Positions 1 through 10,463 of a DNA stretch of 64,000 bases are shown here, in pieces. How positions within the stretch are numbered: the first letter of the stretch is position 1; each line of letters opens with the position of its first letter. The notes beneath the pieces are model-generated. The model saw nothing but the letters and a program-made list of their open reading frames with translations. It was not told the DNA's origin and did no database searches. Source of the DNA: Salibaculum sp031581025 (lineage in GTDB: Bacteria; Pseudomonadota; Alphaproteobacteria; Rhodobacterales; Rhodobacteraceae); the NCBI RefSeq assembly GCF_031581025.1, contig NZ_JAVLCA010000011.1, one strand, 5' to 3'. The position numbers and the translations under genes are program-made.

Positions 1-609
1 GCTGTGCATGGCGACCGAGCGGGTCATGTGATGGCAGACGGTCACCGTCGCCCCCAGCCCCATCAGCAGAAAGGCAATCGGCTTGCCCACGATCTCGGAA
101 TGGCCGATCACCGTGACGTCCAGTCCCTCCGGTCGCAGCGGCAGGGTTTTCAGGATTTCCACCGCCGCAACGGCGGTGCAGGGGCCAAGGGCCAGATCGT
201 TGTAGACAATGTTGCCGATGGATGCGGGATGCATCCCTTCCACGTCCTTGAGCGGATGCACCGCCTTCTGCAAGGCCTTGACCGGGATATGCTCCGGCAG
301 GGGGCGCTGGATGATGATCCCGTTGACCCGTGGATCGGCATTCAGCCCCTGCAACACGCCGACAAGCTGTTCCAGCGACATCGCGGCCTCGTAGTTGCGC
401 GCCTCGAACTGTACCCCCGCGCTTTCGGCGCTGCGCTGCTGGTTGCGCACGTAGAGCGCGGCCTCCTCCGCATCGCCCACCGATATGGACACGAGCCGCG
501 GCTGCCAGCCCTCAGCGGCCAGCGCCGTGGCCTCCTGCGCGACCTCGGCGCGCTTCCGCGCGGCGATGGCCTTGCCGTCGATCAGGGCGGCACGATGGGA
601 TGCAGTCAT
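1..609 (-). CDS. folD: FolD-type methylene-THF dehydrogenase/cyclohydrolase, 3' end outside window
   Basis: First 203 codons of a FolD family enzyme, which interconverts 5,10-methylene-THF and 10-formyl-THF in the cytosol using NADP. The family is about 300 aa, so roughly the last 100 residues lie beyond the window. Start ATG at 607-609. Family landmarks are readable: SVGDAEEAALYVRNQQ near residues 43-58, IIIQRPLPEHI around residue 98, KDVEGMHP, and the nucleotide-domain GHSEIVGKP. The catalytic-loop motif, normally Tyr-x-x-x-Lys, reads Y53-V-R-N-Q57, so the lysine is replaced by glutamine. Lies 76 bases downstream of fhs on the same strand, which fits a C1-folate unit. It could be a dehydrogenase-biased FolD paralogue. 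Confidence 0.88.
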   Translation of the reverse strand, partial: MTASHRAALIDGKAIAARKRAEVAQEATALAAEGWQPRLVSISVGDAEEAALYVRNQQRSAESAGVQFEARNYEAAMSLEQLVGVLQGLNADPRVNGIIIQRPLPEHIPVKALQKAVHPLKDVEGMHPASIGNIVYNDLALGPCTAVAAVEILKTLPLRPEGLDVTVIGHSEIVGKPIAFLLMGLGATVTVCHHMTRSVAMHS

Positions 610-643
610 GGAATGCTCCGGACGGGACGGCGGGCGGGGCGCA

Positions 644-667
644 TTGCCTTCCCCGCAGGGAAGGCAA
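644..667 (-). other. Perfect 10-bp hairpin between fhs and folD
   Basis: TTGCCTTCCC (644-653), a 4-base loop and the exact complement GGGAAGGCAA (658-667). It sits in the 76-base gap between the fhs stop and the folD start. There is no T-run after it on the minus strand, so it is more likely an mRNA processing or stability element than a full terminator. Confidence 0.5.
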
Positions 668-685
668 CAGCGGCGTTCCGCCGGA

Positions 686-2362
686 TCAGAACAGGCCTTC
701 GATCAGGCCTTCGTCGTTGAGGCGGATGTTCTCCGAGGCCGGCTGCCGCGGCAGGCCCGGCATGGTCATGATCTCGCCGCAGATCACCACGATGAACCCC
801 GCGCCCGCCGATAGGCGCACCTCGCGCACGGGCACCGAATGCCCGGTCGGCGCGCCGCGCAGCGACGGATCGGTCGAGAAGGAATACTGCGTCTTGGCCA
901 TGCAGACCGGCAGGTCGCCGTATCCGGCATCCTCCCATTCCTTGAGCTGGTTGCGGATCTTGGCATCCGCCAGCACCTCGTCGGCGCGGTAGATCGCCGT
1001 GGCCACGCGCTCGATCTTCTCGAACAGCCCGAGGTCGTCGCGGTAGAGCGGTGCGAACTGGCTGGCACCGCTGTCGGCGATCTCGGCCACCTTGCACGCC
1101 AGATCCTCGGAGCCTTCCGAGCCCAGCTCCCAGTGGCGCGACAGCACGGCCTCGGACCCCTGCGTTTCGACGTAGTCCTTCACGGCCTGAATCTCCGCGT
1201 CGGTGTCGGTGACGAAGTGGTTGATTCCCACCACGACCGGCACGCCGAACTGCTTGAGGTTGCCAATATGGCGGCCGAGGTTGGCGCAGCCCTCCTGCAC
1301 GGCCTCCACGTTCTCCTCGCCCAGGTCGGCCTTGGCCACGCCGCCGTTCATCTTCATCGCGCGCACCGTGGCGACCAGCACCACCGCATCGGGGGCCAGC
1401 CCCGCCTTGCGGCACTTGATGTTCATGAATTTTTCGGCGCCCAGGTCGGCGCCGAACCCCGCTTCGGTCACCACGTAGTCAGCGGTGTTCAGCGCCGTGG
1501 TGGTCGCGGTGACCGAGTTGCAGCCATGCGCGATGTTGGCAAAGGGGCCGCCATGGACGAAGGCCGGGTTGTTTTCCAGCGTCTGCACCAGGTTGGGCTG
1601 CATCGCGTCCTTGAGCAGCACGGTCATGGCGCCGTCGGCCTTGATGTCGCGGCAGTAAATCGGCGACTTGTCGCGGCGGTAGGCCACGATCATGGCGCCC
1701 AGGCGCCGCTCGAGGTCCTCCAGGTCGCTGGCCAGGCACAGGATCGCCATGACTTCCGAGGCCACCGTGATGTCAAAGCCGGTCTGGCGCGGGAAACCGT
1801 TGGCCACCCCGCCCAGCGAGGTCACGGTGTCGCGCAGGGCGCGGTCGTTCATGTCCATGACCCGGCGCCAGGTGACGCGGCGCTCGTCGATCTCCAGCTC
1901 GTTGCCCCAGTAGATGTGATTGTCGATCATGGCCGACAGCAGGTTGTGCGCCGCCGTGATCGCGTGGAAATCGCCGGTGAAGTGCAGGTTCATGTCCTCC
2001 ATCGGGACAACCTGTGCCTTGCCGCCGCCCGCGGCCCCGCCCTTCATGCCGAAGTTCGGCCCGAGCGAGGCCTCGCGGATGCAGATCGCGGCCTTCTTGC
2101 CGATGCGGTTGAGACCGTCGCCCAGGCCCACGGTGGTGGTCGTCTTGCCCTCGCCCGCCGGGGTCGGATTGATGGCGGTGACCAGGATCAGCTTGCCCTT
2201 GGCATTGCCCTTGGCGGAATTGATGAACTCCTGGCTGACCTTGGCCTTGTCGTGGCCGAAGGGCAGCAGGTGCTCGCTGTCGATTCCCAGCTTGGCGCCG
2301 ATTTCCTGGATCGGCTTCTTCTTTGCCTCGCGGGCGATTTCGATGTCGGTCTTGAATGCCAT
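686..2362 (-). CDS. fhs: Formate-tetrahydrofolate ligase
   Basis: 558 aa, the usual length of FTHFS, which makes 10-formyl-THF from formate, ATP and THF. The N-terminal IAREAKKKPIQEIGAKLGI segment and the ATP-binding loop TPAGEGKTTTTVGLGDGL (about residues 67-84) are diagnostic, as are REASLGPNFGMKGGAAGGG and the C-terminal ICGEIMTMPGLPRQPA. Start ATG at 2360-2362 follows a purine-rich AGGGAAGAGA. Upstream of folD on the same strand with a hairpin in the gap, so the two probably share a transcript: formate activation feeding methylene-THF formation, or the reverse when C1 units from methylated compounds are oxidised. Confidence 0.97.
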   Translation of the reverse strand: MAFKTDIEIAREAKKKPIQEIGAKLGIDSEHLLPFGHDKAKVSQEFINSAKGNAKGKLILVTAINPTPAGEGKTTTTVGLGDGLNRIGKKAAICIREASLGPNFGMKGGAAGGGKAQVVPMEDMNLHFTGDFHAITAAHNLLSAMIDNHIYWGNELEIDERRVTWRRVMDMNDRALRDTVTSLGGVANGFPRQTGFDITVASEVMAILCLASDLEDLERRLGAMIVAYRRDKSPIYCRDIKADGAMTVLLKDAMQPNLVQTLENNPAFVHGGPFANIAHGCNSVTATTTALNTADYVVTEAGFGADLGAEKFMNIKCRKAGLAPDAVVLVATVRAMKMNGGVAKADLGEENVEAVQEGCANLGRHIGNLKQFGVPVVVGINHFVTDTDAEIQAVKDYVETQGSEAVLSRHWELGSEGSEDLACKVAEIADSGASQFAPLYRDDLGLFEKIERVATAIYRADEVLADAKIRNQLKEWEDAGYGDLPVCMAKTQYSFSTDPSLRGAPTGHSVPVREVRLSAGAGFIVVICGEIMTMPGLPRQPASENIRLNDEGLIEGLF

Positions 2363-2535
2363 TGGTGCGGTCTCTTCCCTGGGATCGGCCCCGGCGGGGC
2401 GTGGTCACATGCTGTCACACCCTAAACACGACATGAGCAGCCATTGCACCGCGATTGCGACATTTTCACATCCGGAATCGTCGGTGCTGGTCCGGTGTCT
2501 GTCCGGCCACGGGCCTTTGTTCGCGGCGGTGCGGC

Positions 2536-3117
2536 TCAGGGCGCCCAGGCGCGCTGGTCTGGGATGTGCAGGCGCAGCCGGTCGCCAAGCGCCAGGGTGC
2601 CGGGTCGCTCGACCCAGGCGGTCACCCCGCGCCGGCCCCGGGCGGCGGTCTTGAAGGCCTTGCCGTGGCCCGGCTGGTGTCGGTCGACGGTCAGGCCGGG
2701 CTGGTGGCAGGGGCGGTTCTGCATGTCGATGACAAGCGTGGTGCCCGCCTCGGCCTGAAGGCGCGACGAGGGCGGCAGGTGGCTGAGATCCGCCAGCCCC
2801 GTCACCACCACCGTCGCGCCCAGCCAGGCCGGGTCCAGCGCCTGCAGCCCCAAGGCGGCGGCGATCAGGGCCAGTTCCTCGCCGCTGACGATGCTCACCT
2901 GCCGGGTATTGGCGATTTCGGTGCCCCGCGGGTGCTGCGCCGTGACCCGCGCGCAGGAGGGCCGCGTGCGCCCGGCATACGGGGCATCCGTCAACCCCTC
3001 GAACCCCAGCTCAAGCCGGTCCAGCGCGATGCCATCGACGGCCGGTTCCCGCCGCTCGGCCATTCGGCCCAGCCAGGTGATCGTGGCGTGGTGGTCCGTG
3101 GGGGTCAGCGCGGGCAT
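2536..3117 (-). CDS. MOSC-domain protein
   Basis: 193 aa from the ATG at 3115-3117; an upstream in-frame start at 3141 would add 8 residues. The sequence has the MOSC-family pattern: SIVSGEELALIA in the first half, IDMQNRPCHQPG near residue 140 with the conserved Cys that in the family carries sulfur or contacts the molybdenum cofactor, and the C-terminal RRGVTAWVERPGTLALGDRL. MOSC domains occur in molybdenum-cofactor sulfurases and mitochondrial amidoxime-reducing enzymes; this short stand-alone version has no known substrate. 173 bases upstream of fhs on the same strand, so not clearly in one operon with it. Confidence 0.8.
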   Translation of the reverse strand: MPALTPTDHHATITWLGRMAERREPAVDGIALDRLELGFEGLTDAPYAGRTRPSCARVTAQHPRGTEIANTRQVSIVSGEELALIAAALGLQALDPAWLGATVVVTGLADLSHLPPSSRLQAEAGTTLVIDMQNRPCHQPGLTVDRHQPGHGKAFKTAARGRRGVTAWVERPGTLALGDRLRLHIPDQRAWAP

Positions 3118-3192
3118 GCGGAAAACTCGGTCTGGTTGCAATTCCCGATGGTCCGACGTTTCCCGCCCTCGCGCAAGGCCCCCTGCGACAGC

Positions 3193-3222
3193 AAAAAGCC
3201 CCGCCGGTCAGGCGGGGCTTTT
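3193..3222 (-). terminator. Intrinsic terminator after ftsH
   Basis: A perfect 12-bp stem AAAAGCCCCGCC/GGCGGGGCTTTT with a 5-base loop, followed on the minus strand by a run of five T. It lies 8 bases beyond the ftsH stop codon. It ends the Tol-Pal/tilS/ftsH block before the MOSC gene. The symmetry with A and T runs on both sides could also stop plus-strand transcription. Confidence 0.9.
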
Positions 3223-3230
3223 CAAAGGCG

Positions 3231-5129
<1,899 letters not shown>

Positions 5130-5207
5130 GGCGTACTCCTCTAGATTCGGGCACGGGCGCGCGATGCGCCGCCGTGCCTTACCAAGATAGACACGTTGGC
5201 CCGTTCT

Positions 5208-6479
5208 TCAATGCGAAAGCAGGCAGGAGGTGAAAGACGTGACAATCCGCGCAGTCCAGGCGGGATTGTGCCCGGCCAAGGGCGCGGCGATCAGCGCATC
5301 GCCCTGCCAGACCGCCGGCGAGGCCATGAGCGACGCGCGCGGCAGGCCGGTGTCGCGCCAGTCGGGGCAATCCTTGACCGCCGCGCCCAGCGCCCGGATT
5401 TCCAGGTCGGGCGCATGGGGGCCGTCCAGCTGCCAGCGCCCATCCCAGAGGCGGGTTGTCGCACAGCGCCTGTCCCGGACGGCATTGTATTCCCGGGCAA
5501 GGCGCAGAACCGGCCCGGCCTGCGCGATCACCAGACAGCCCGCAGCGGTCTGCCTCGGCCCGTCGTTTGCCAAAGCGGCCTCGAGGTTGGCCAGGGTCGT
5601 CTGGCGCGGGGCGTAGGCCGCGCCCGCGACCCACTGCAGCCCCTTCGAGAGCAGCCGCCGTTCGATTTCCGGGTGCAGCGGGGGATGCGCGCGGCGCGGG
5701 ATCAGCAGGTCGCCCCGGTCCTCGGTCACATGGCGCTGCGCCTCTTGCGCAGTGTAATGCTCCAACGCCGAGCGCGCCATGCGCAGGGCCTGGGCCGTTT
5801 CCGTCAGCCCTGCGACATCGACACCAAGCGGCTCCAGCGCCGCCAGCACCGCCCGCGCGCGGGTCCGGTCATAGTGTGGGTCCTGGTTCGTCGGGTCCTC
5901 GGCCCAACCGACCGCATTGCGCCGCAGGTAGGCGCGCAGGTCGTCGCGCCGCTGCCGCCAGAGGGGCCGGACCCATGTCACGCCATGGCGTCGGAAGGTC
6001 GTGTCCATGGCAGCCAGCCCGTCGACACCGGCCTTGCGCCCCAGCCGCATCAGAAAGGTCTCGGCCACGTCATCGGCGGTATGGCCCAGAAGGACCGCCC
6101 CGATACCACGGTCCTGCGCCCACTCGGCGATCAGCCGATAGCGGGCCTCACGCGCAGCGGCCATGGTGTTGCCGCCGTCCGCACCCTGCCAACGCAGGGT
6201 TGTCTGAGGAATGTCGAGCCGGCCACAGAAATCCGCCACGGCGCGGGCTTCCTGCGCCGCCTCGGGGCGCAACCCGTGATCGACGGTGACCGCCTCGATC
6301 TTTTGGCCGATCTGCCGCGCCCAACGCCAGACAAGGTGCAAAAGCGCGACGGAGTCCCCGCCCCCCGAGACGGCCACACCAATGCGGCCGGGCGGGCCAT
6401 CGGGAAAGCAGCGCGCGACGATCTGCAAGAGCGCGGCATCCCGGCCCTGCGCCGCCGCCCGGTCCGGCGCTAGCCGCAT
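5208..6479 (-). CDS. tilS: tRNA(Ile)-lysidine synthetase
   Basis: 423 aa. Converts C34 of the CAU-anticodon tRNA-Ile to lysidine with ATP and lysine, which makes the tRNA read AUA. The PP-loop VSGGGDSVALLHL at about residues 38-50 and the GHTADDVAETFLMRL segment are characteristic. The start ATG at 6477-6479 lies inside the last codons of cpoB (10-base overlap), so translation is probably coupled. The C-terminal half is poorly conserved, as is usual in this family. Confidence 0.95.
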   Translation of the reverse strand: MRLAPDRAAAQGRDAALLQIVARCFPDGPPGRIGVAVSGGGDSVALLHLVWRWARQIGQKIEAVTVDHGLRPEAAQEARAVADFCGRLDIPQTTLRWQGADGGNTMAAAREARYRLIAEWAQDRGIGAVLLGHTADDVAETFLMRLGRKAGVDGLAAMDTTFRRHGVTWVRPLWRQRRDDLRAYLRRNAVGWAEDPTNQDPHYDRTRARAVLAALEPLGVDVAGLTETAQALRMARSALEHYTAQEAQRHVTEDRGDLLIPRRAHPPLHPEIERRLLSKGLQWVAGAAYAPRQTTLANLEAALANDGPRQTAAGCLVIAQAGPVLRLAREYNAVRDRRCATTRLWDGRWQLDGPHAPDLEIRALGAAVKDCPDWRDTGLPRASLMASPAVWQGDALIAAPLAGHNPAWTARIVTSFTSCLLSH

Positions 6480-7291
6480 TCGAGGGATTGCATCGCCTGC
6501 CGCGCCACGTTCACCTGGTCGCTGTCGGGAAAGCGGGTCTCGACCTCGCCCAGGGTGATGCAGGCGTCCTGTTGCTGGCCCAGCGCCCCCAGGGACGTAC
6601 CCAGGCGGGTCAGGGCCTCGGGTGCGACGGGCCCGCGCGGCGCCGCGGAAAAACTGTCGAGAAAGCCGCGTGCCGCGCTGGAGGTCTCGCCCAGTTCGTC
6701 ATGGGCCTTGCCGCGCAGCAGGTGGGCCTCGGCCGCGACCGGCGAGCCGGGGTAGGTCTCGCCGAAGCTGGCAAGCAGGTCGGCGGCCTCGCGGTAGGCG
6801 CCCTCGTCGAGGGCCATCTGGGCGCGCTCGAAATCCTCGCGCTCGGCCCGGGCCAGTTCGGGGCCGGTTTCCGAGGTCTGCGCGGGCTGATCCTCGGGGA
6901 CGGTCTGGTCGCCGCCCAGCGTCGGCGTGCTGCCAAGGCTGCCGACGTCGCAACCTTCTTTCAGCTCGCACAGGCGGAATTCCAGGTCGCCGATGCGGTT
7001 GGTGCCATCGCTGACGATCCGCTCGATGCGGAATTCAAGCTCTTCGGTCTTGGCGGTCAGGCGGGTCAGTTCGGTCTCGATGGCGATGAGGCGATCCAGC
7101 GGAGAGGCCCCCGCGACACCGTCGCGCGCGGACGATCCGCTGGCGCTCAACTCGTCCCGCAGCTGTTCAAGATCGCCGTAGAGGGCACTGAGTTCCGTCC
7201 GGATGTCGGCAAGCGTCTGGTCCTGCTGGGCCGTCGCCGGAGACGCCAGCGCCAGCACCAGACCCGCCGAAAGAAGTCCCCTGCGCAGCAT
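6470..7291 (-). CDS. cpoB: Tol-Pal system protein CpoB (YbgF)
   Basis: 273 aa periplasmic protein. An N-terminal signal peptide (RRGLLSAGLVLALASPATAQ) is followed by a coiled-coil trimerisation region with repeated Leu/Glu heptads (about residues 25-95), a Gly/Pro/Gln linker, and a C-terminal TPR domain (about 150-273; FERAQMALDEGAYREAADLL, then GSPVAAEAHLLRGKAHDELG). In the family it links Tol-Pal function to peptidoglycan synthesis during division. The ATG at 7289-7291 is preferred over one seven codons upstream because GGGAGGTCACG precedes it at the right spacing. Last tol gene of the block; overlaps tilS. Confidence 0.93.
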   Translation of the reverse strand: MLRRGLLSAGLVLALASPATAQQDQTLADIRTELSALYGDLEQLRDELSASGSSARDGVAGASPLDRLIAIETELTRLTAKTEELEFRIERIVSDGTNRIGDLEFRLCELKEGCDVGSLGSTPTLGGDQTVPEDQPAQTSETGPELARAEREDFERAQMALDEGAYREAADLLASFGETYPGSPVAAEAHLLRGKAHDELGETSSAARGFLDSFSAAPRGPVAPEALTRLGTSLGALGQQQDACITLGEVETRFPDSDQVNVARQAMQSLECG

Positions 7292-7316
7292 CGTGACCTC
7301 CCCGCCCCTCAACCGG

Positions 7317-7835
7317 TCAGCTTGTCGCGCCGAGCGAGATCACCGTCACGGCCCGGCGGTTCTGCGAATAGCAGCTTTCATCGGAGCAGACCGCGAGCGG
7401 ACGTTCCTTGCCATAGCTGACCGTGCGAATGCGGTTGGCGGCCACACCCTGCGACACCAGGAAGTCGCGCACCGCGTTGGCCCGGCGCGCGCCCAGCGCT
7501 AGGTTGTATTCTCGGGTGCCTTGTTCGTCGGCATGGCCTTCGATCACGGCCCGGTAATCCGAATTGGTCAACAGCCACTGGGCCTGCCCCTCCAGCACCG
7601 GTTCCGCATCGTCGGACAGCGTGGACTGGTCCACCGCGAAAAGCACCCGATCGCCGATCGTCTGGTTGAAATAGGCCGGGCTTTCGGGGTCGTCGGCCGA
7701 GCCCAGCTCGGATTGGTCGATCCCGGTCCGGCTGCCGGAGTCGCCCGCGTCGGGAGTGTTGAAACGGTCGGCGTTGGTGCAGGCGCTCAGCGCCAGCGCG
7801 CCAAGCAGAAGGGCCGCCTTGAGTGCATGTGTCAT
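7317..7835 (-). CDS. pal: Peptidoglycan-associated lipoprotein Pal
   Basis: 172 aa outer-membrane lipoprotein that anchors the outer membrane to peptidoglycan and is the partner of TolB. Lipobox LSAC with the lipidated Cys at residue 19, a short polar linker, then an OmpA-like domain with IEGHADEQGTREYNLALGAR and the closing NRRAVTVISL. The ATG at 7833-7835 has AGGACA upstream; a longer in-frame start at 7880 would spoil the signal peptide. Two cysteines near the C-terminus (VCSDESCYS) could form a disulfide. Confidence 0.96.
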   Translation of the reverse strand: MTHALKAALLLGALALSACTNADRFNTPDAGDSGSRTGIDQSELGSADDPESPAYFNQTIGDRVLFAVDQSTLSDDAEPVLEGQAQWLLTNSDYRAVIEGHADEQGTREYNLALGARRANAVRDFLVSQGVAANRIRTVSYGKERPLAVCSDESCYSQNRRAVTVISLGATS

Positions 7836-7918
7836 TCGATGTGTCCTGTCATTCTTGTTCACGCTCGTTGCGCTCAGCATAGCATGGCCCGCGGCTCTAA
7901 GAAATCACCAATGCGTGG

Positions 7919-9235
7919 TCAGCGCTGCAAGGGCCCCCAGGAGGGGTCCGAGGCGCCAGCGGGCGTTGGCACCCGTTGCAGGTTCCGCCCGGTGATATCG
8001 ACCGAGAACAGGCTGGAGGTGCCACCGGCCCCGCGGGTTTCACGCGAAAACATGATGACCCGGCCATTGGGCGCCCAGGTCGGGCCCTCGTCCAGGAACG
8101 ACGCGGTCAGCAGGCGCTCCTCGCTGCCGTCGGTGCGCATCACGCCGATATGGAAGCGGCCCGCGTTCTGCTTGGTGAAGGCGATCAGGTCCCCGCGCGG
8201 CGACCAGACCGGCGTGCCATAGCGCCCCTCGCCAAACGAAATGCGCTCCGCCTCACCGCCATCGGCACCCATGACATAGAGTTGCTGCCGGCCGGACCGG
8301 TCGCTTTCGAAGACGATGCGGTCGCCATCGGGGCTGAAGGAGGGCGCGGTCTCGATCGAGGGGGCATTGGTCAGCCGCCTGTGCTGGCCCGAGCGCAGGT
8401 CGGTGCGCCAGATATCGGTATTGCCGCCATTCGACAGGCTGTAGATCACCTGTTCGCCGTCGCGGCTGAAACGCGGGCTGAAGGCCATTTCGCCATCCTG
8501 GGTGGTCAGTTGCTGACGGCCACCCGGTGTCGAGACATCAAGCACGTTGATTCGCGGAAATCCGCTGTCGTAACTGGTATAAAGCACCCTGTCCCCGTTC
8601 GGGCTGAAGCGCGGGGCCAGGACGATGGCGCTGCTGTCCGTCAGGTACTGCACGTTCGCGCCATCGTAATCCATGATCGCAAGGCGCTTGCCGCGATTGT
8701 CCTTGGGGCCGGATTCGGCCACGAAGACAACGCGGCTGTCGAAATAGCCCTCTTCGCCGGTGATGCGGGAATAGACCGCGTCGGCGACCTTGTGCGCCAT
8801 GCGACGCCAGCCGTCGGGCGTGCCGCTGAACTGCAATCCCCCGCCCATCTCGGCGCCCGAGAAGACGTCGTAGACGCGGAACTTCACCGTCAGCCGCCCG
8901 CCATCGGTTGCGACCGCGCCGGTCACCAGGGCCTGCGCATTGATCGCGCGCCAGTCGGCGAAGGAGATGGGGTCGGTAAAGCTGTCGGGGGTCGAGATGA
9001 AGGCCGAGCGCGGGATCTGCCGGAACAGCCCGGTTCCGGTCAGGTCCTGTGCGACGACGCGGCTGATGTCGGCGGCAAGCTCACCGGCATCGTCGGTCTC
9101 GGCATGAAAGCCCGGCACGGCGAAGGGCAGCGGCTCGATGACGCCGTCGGTCAGCTCCAACCGGAGCGGGTTTTGCGCCGCCGCCGCCGTGGCAAGGACA
9201 AGCGCCATCAGGAAGGTCAGGAACCGGGTCATCAT
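7919..9235 (-). CDS. tolB: Tol-Pal translocation protein TolB
   Basis: 438 aa periplasmic beta-propeller. Signal peptide (residues 1-21, ending ATAAAAQ), an N-terminal alpha/beta domain, then repeated WD40-like PD40 blades with the recurring pattern FSPDG/FSRDG (ALAPRFSPNGDRVLYTSYD; FSPRFSRDGEQVIYSLSNG; ETAPSFSPDGDRIVFESDR). TolB shuttles between Pal and TolA. ATG at 9233-9235 follows GGAGACGAC; the next codon is also ATG. Ends 83 bases before the pal start. Confidence 0.97.
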   Translation of the reverse strand: MMTRFLTFLMALVLATAAAAQNPLRLELTDGVIEPLPFAVPGFHAETDDAGELAADISRVVAQDLTGTGLFRQIPRSAFISTPDSFTDPISFADWRAINAQALVTGAVATDGGRLTVKFRVYDVFSGAEMGGGLQFSGTPDGWRRMAHKVADAVYSRITGEEGYFDSRVVFVAESGPKDNRGKRLAIMDYDGANVQYLTDSSAIVLAPRFSPNGDRVLYTSYDSGFPRINVLDVSTPGGRQQLTTQDGEMAFSPRFSRDGEQVIYSLSNGGNTDIWRTDLRSGQHRRLTNAPSIETAPSFSPDGDRIVFESDRSGRQQLYVMGADGGEAERISFGEGRYGTPVWSPRGDLIAFTKQNAGRFHIGVMRTDGSEERLLTASFLDEGPTWAPNGRVIMFSRETRGAGGTSSLFSVDITGRNLQRVPTPAGASDPSWGPLQR

Positions 9236-9317
9236 GTCGTCTCCATTCTCTCAGGATCGCCTGCCAGTGCAATAGCCGCATGACAAGCGCCCTGTCGTGG
9301 GGAAAAGCCGTTGCCAT

Positions 9318-10451
9318 CTACCATGAGGTCATGTTCTCGGGGTTGAAAGTCAGTTCCACGTTGCGCCACTGCTCATACTTGTCGGCAGGCAGGTCATAGC
9401 CCGCGCCATCCGTCTCATTCTGGCAGCGCAGCAGCGCGGAGCGGGCCATCCGATAGGCCACGTCCGCATCCGCCTGGCTGCCGCCCTCGAATCCGAGCAA
9501 TTCGATGGAGCTGGTATTCACGCGACCATTTTCGGTCATCGAGAAGGCCACGGTCACCTTGGTGCGCTGCGCAGCGGTCGAGGCACTGCCCACGTTCCAG
9601 CACTTGCCGATCTGGCGCAGAAAACCGGTCTTGGTGGACTCGCTCAACTGGCCACCCGCGATCCCGGCACTGGGCTGCGGGTCCGGGTCCGAGGCCGTCT
9701 CGGCCAGGGCTTCGGCCACGGGGTCGACGGTCTCACTCTCTTCGGGCTCGCTCTCGGCCTCTTCGGTCTCGGCCGTCTGCGGCGCCGGGCGGCTGGGCCG
9801 GGCCTGCGGGCGCAGGCTGACCTCGGGGGCCCCCGAGGGGGTTTCAGCCTCGGTCACGATCTCGGGGGCGGCCTCCTCGGGGGCGGTGGACTGGTCCACC
9901 TCCTCTTCGACCGTCTCGTCCTCGGTGGCGGTGTCCGAGGTTGCCTCGGCCACCTGATCATCGACCTGCGTATCCGGGTCCGGCGGCGCGACCGGATCGG
10001 GCGCGATGCGCTCGGAGGGGCGCGGAACCGGGCGCGCGCTCTCGCCCAGCTCGGTCGACGGCGGCGGGGCAGGCGTTTCCGAGATTGGCGGCAGATCCGG
10101 CACCGTGTCGGTCACCTCGGCGTCAGGCGTGTTCATCTCGGGCGGGGGCGGGGGGGCCTCCGGGTCGGGTGTTTCCACCGGCGCCGGCGGCTCGGATACC
10201 TGCGGCGCGGTGTCTTCGTCGGGCGCGAGGGGCTCTTGCGTCTCGATCTCGGGCTGAGTCGGGGCGACCACCTCCTCGTTCGGCGCGTCCGGTTCCCCGG
10301 CCCGCATCATGTCCTCGAAATCGTCTTCCGAGATTACCGAGACTTCGGTCATCTGCATGTCGAACGGCCGGGACTCAAGCCCCCACCCCGCCAGCAGCCA
10401 GACGATCAGGGCCGCATGACCCGCGCCCGATATGTAAAGTCCCGCACTCAT
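9318..10451 (-). CDS. tolA: TolA-like energy-transducing envelope protein
   Basis: 377 aa. One N-terminal membrane segment (about residues 6-22), then a very long acidic Pro/Glu-rich region (about 30-270) with almost no Lys, and a small folded C-terminal domain with a Cys pair (GKCWNVG, LLRCQNETD), VAFSMTENGRVNTSSIELLG and a closing ELTFNPENM. Position between tolR and tolB plus this layout identify it. Unlike the Lys/Ala helical domain II of enteric TolA, the spacer is acidic and Pro-rich, so it is likely disordered. It links the TolQR motor to TolB/Pal across the periplasm. Confidence 0.9.
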   Translation of the reverse strand: MSAGLYISGAGHAALIVWLLAGWGLESRPFDMQMTEVSVISEDDFEDMMRAGEPDAPNEEVVAPTQPEIETQEPLAPDEDTAPQVSEPPAPVETPDPEAPPPPPEMNTPDAEVTDTVPDLPPISETPAPPPSTELGESARPVPRPSERIAPDPVAPPDPDTQVDDQVAEATSDTATEDETVEEEVDQSTAPEEAAPEIVTEAETPSGAPEVSLRPQARPSRPAPQTAETEEAESEPEESETVDPVAEALAETASDPDPQPSAGIAGGQLSESTKTGFLRQIGKCWNVGSASTAAQRTKVTVAFSMTENGRVNTSSIELLGFEGGSQADADVAYRMARSALLRCQNETDGAGYDLPADKYEQWRNVELTFNPENMTSW

Positions 10452-10463
10452 GTCTGTTTCGGC

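Noticed and set aside
839..2425. 528-codon plus-strand ORF antisense to fhs
   Set aside because: A shadow of the real gene caused by high GC; its translation has no recognisable domain, while the opposite strand encodes a complete formate-THF ligase.
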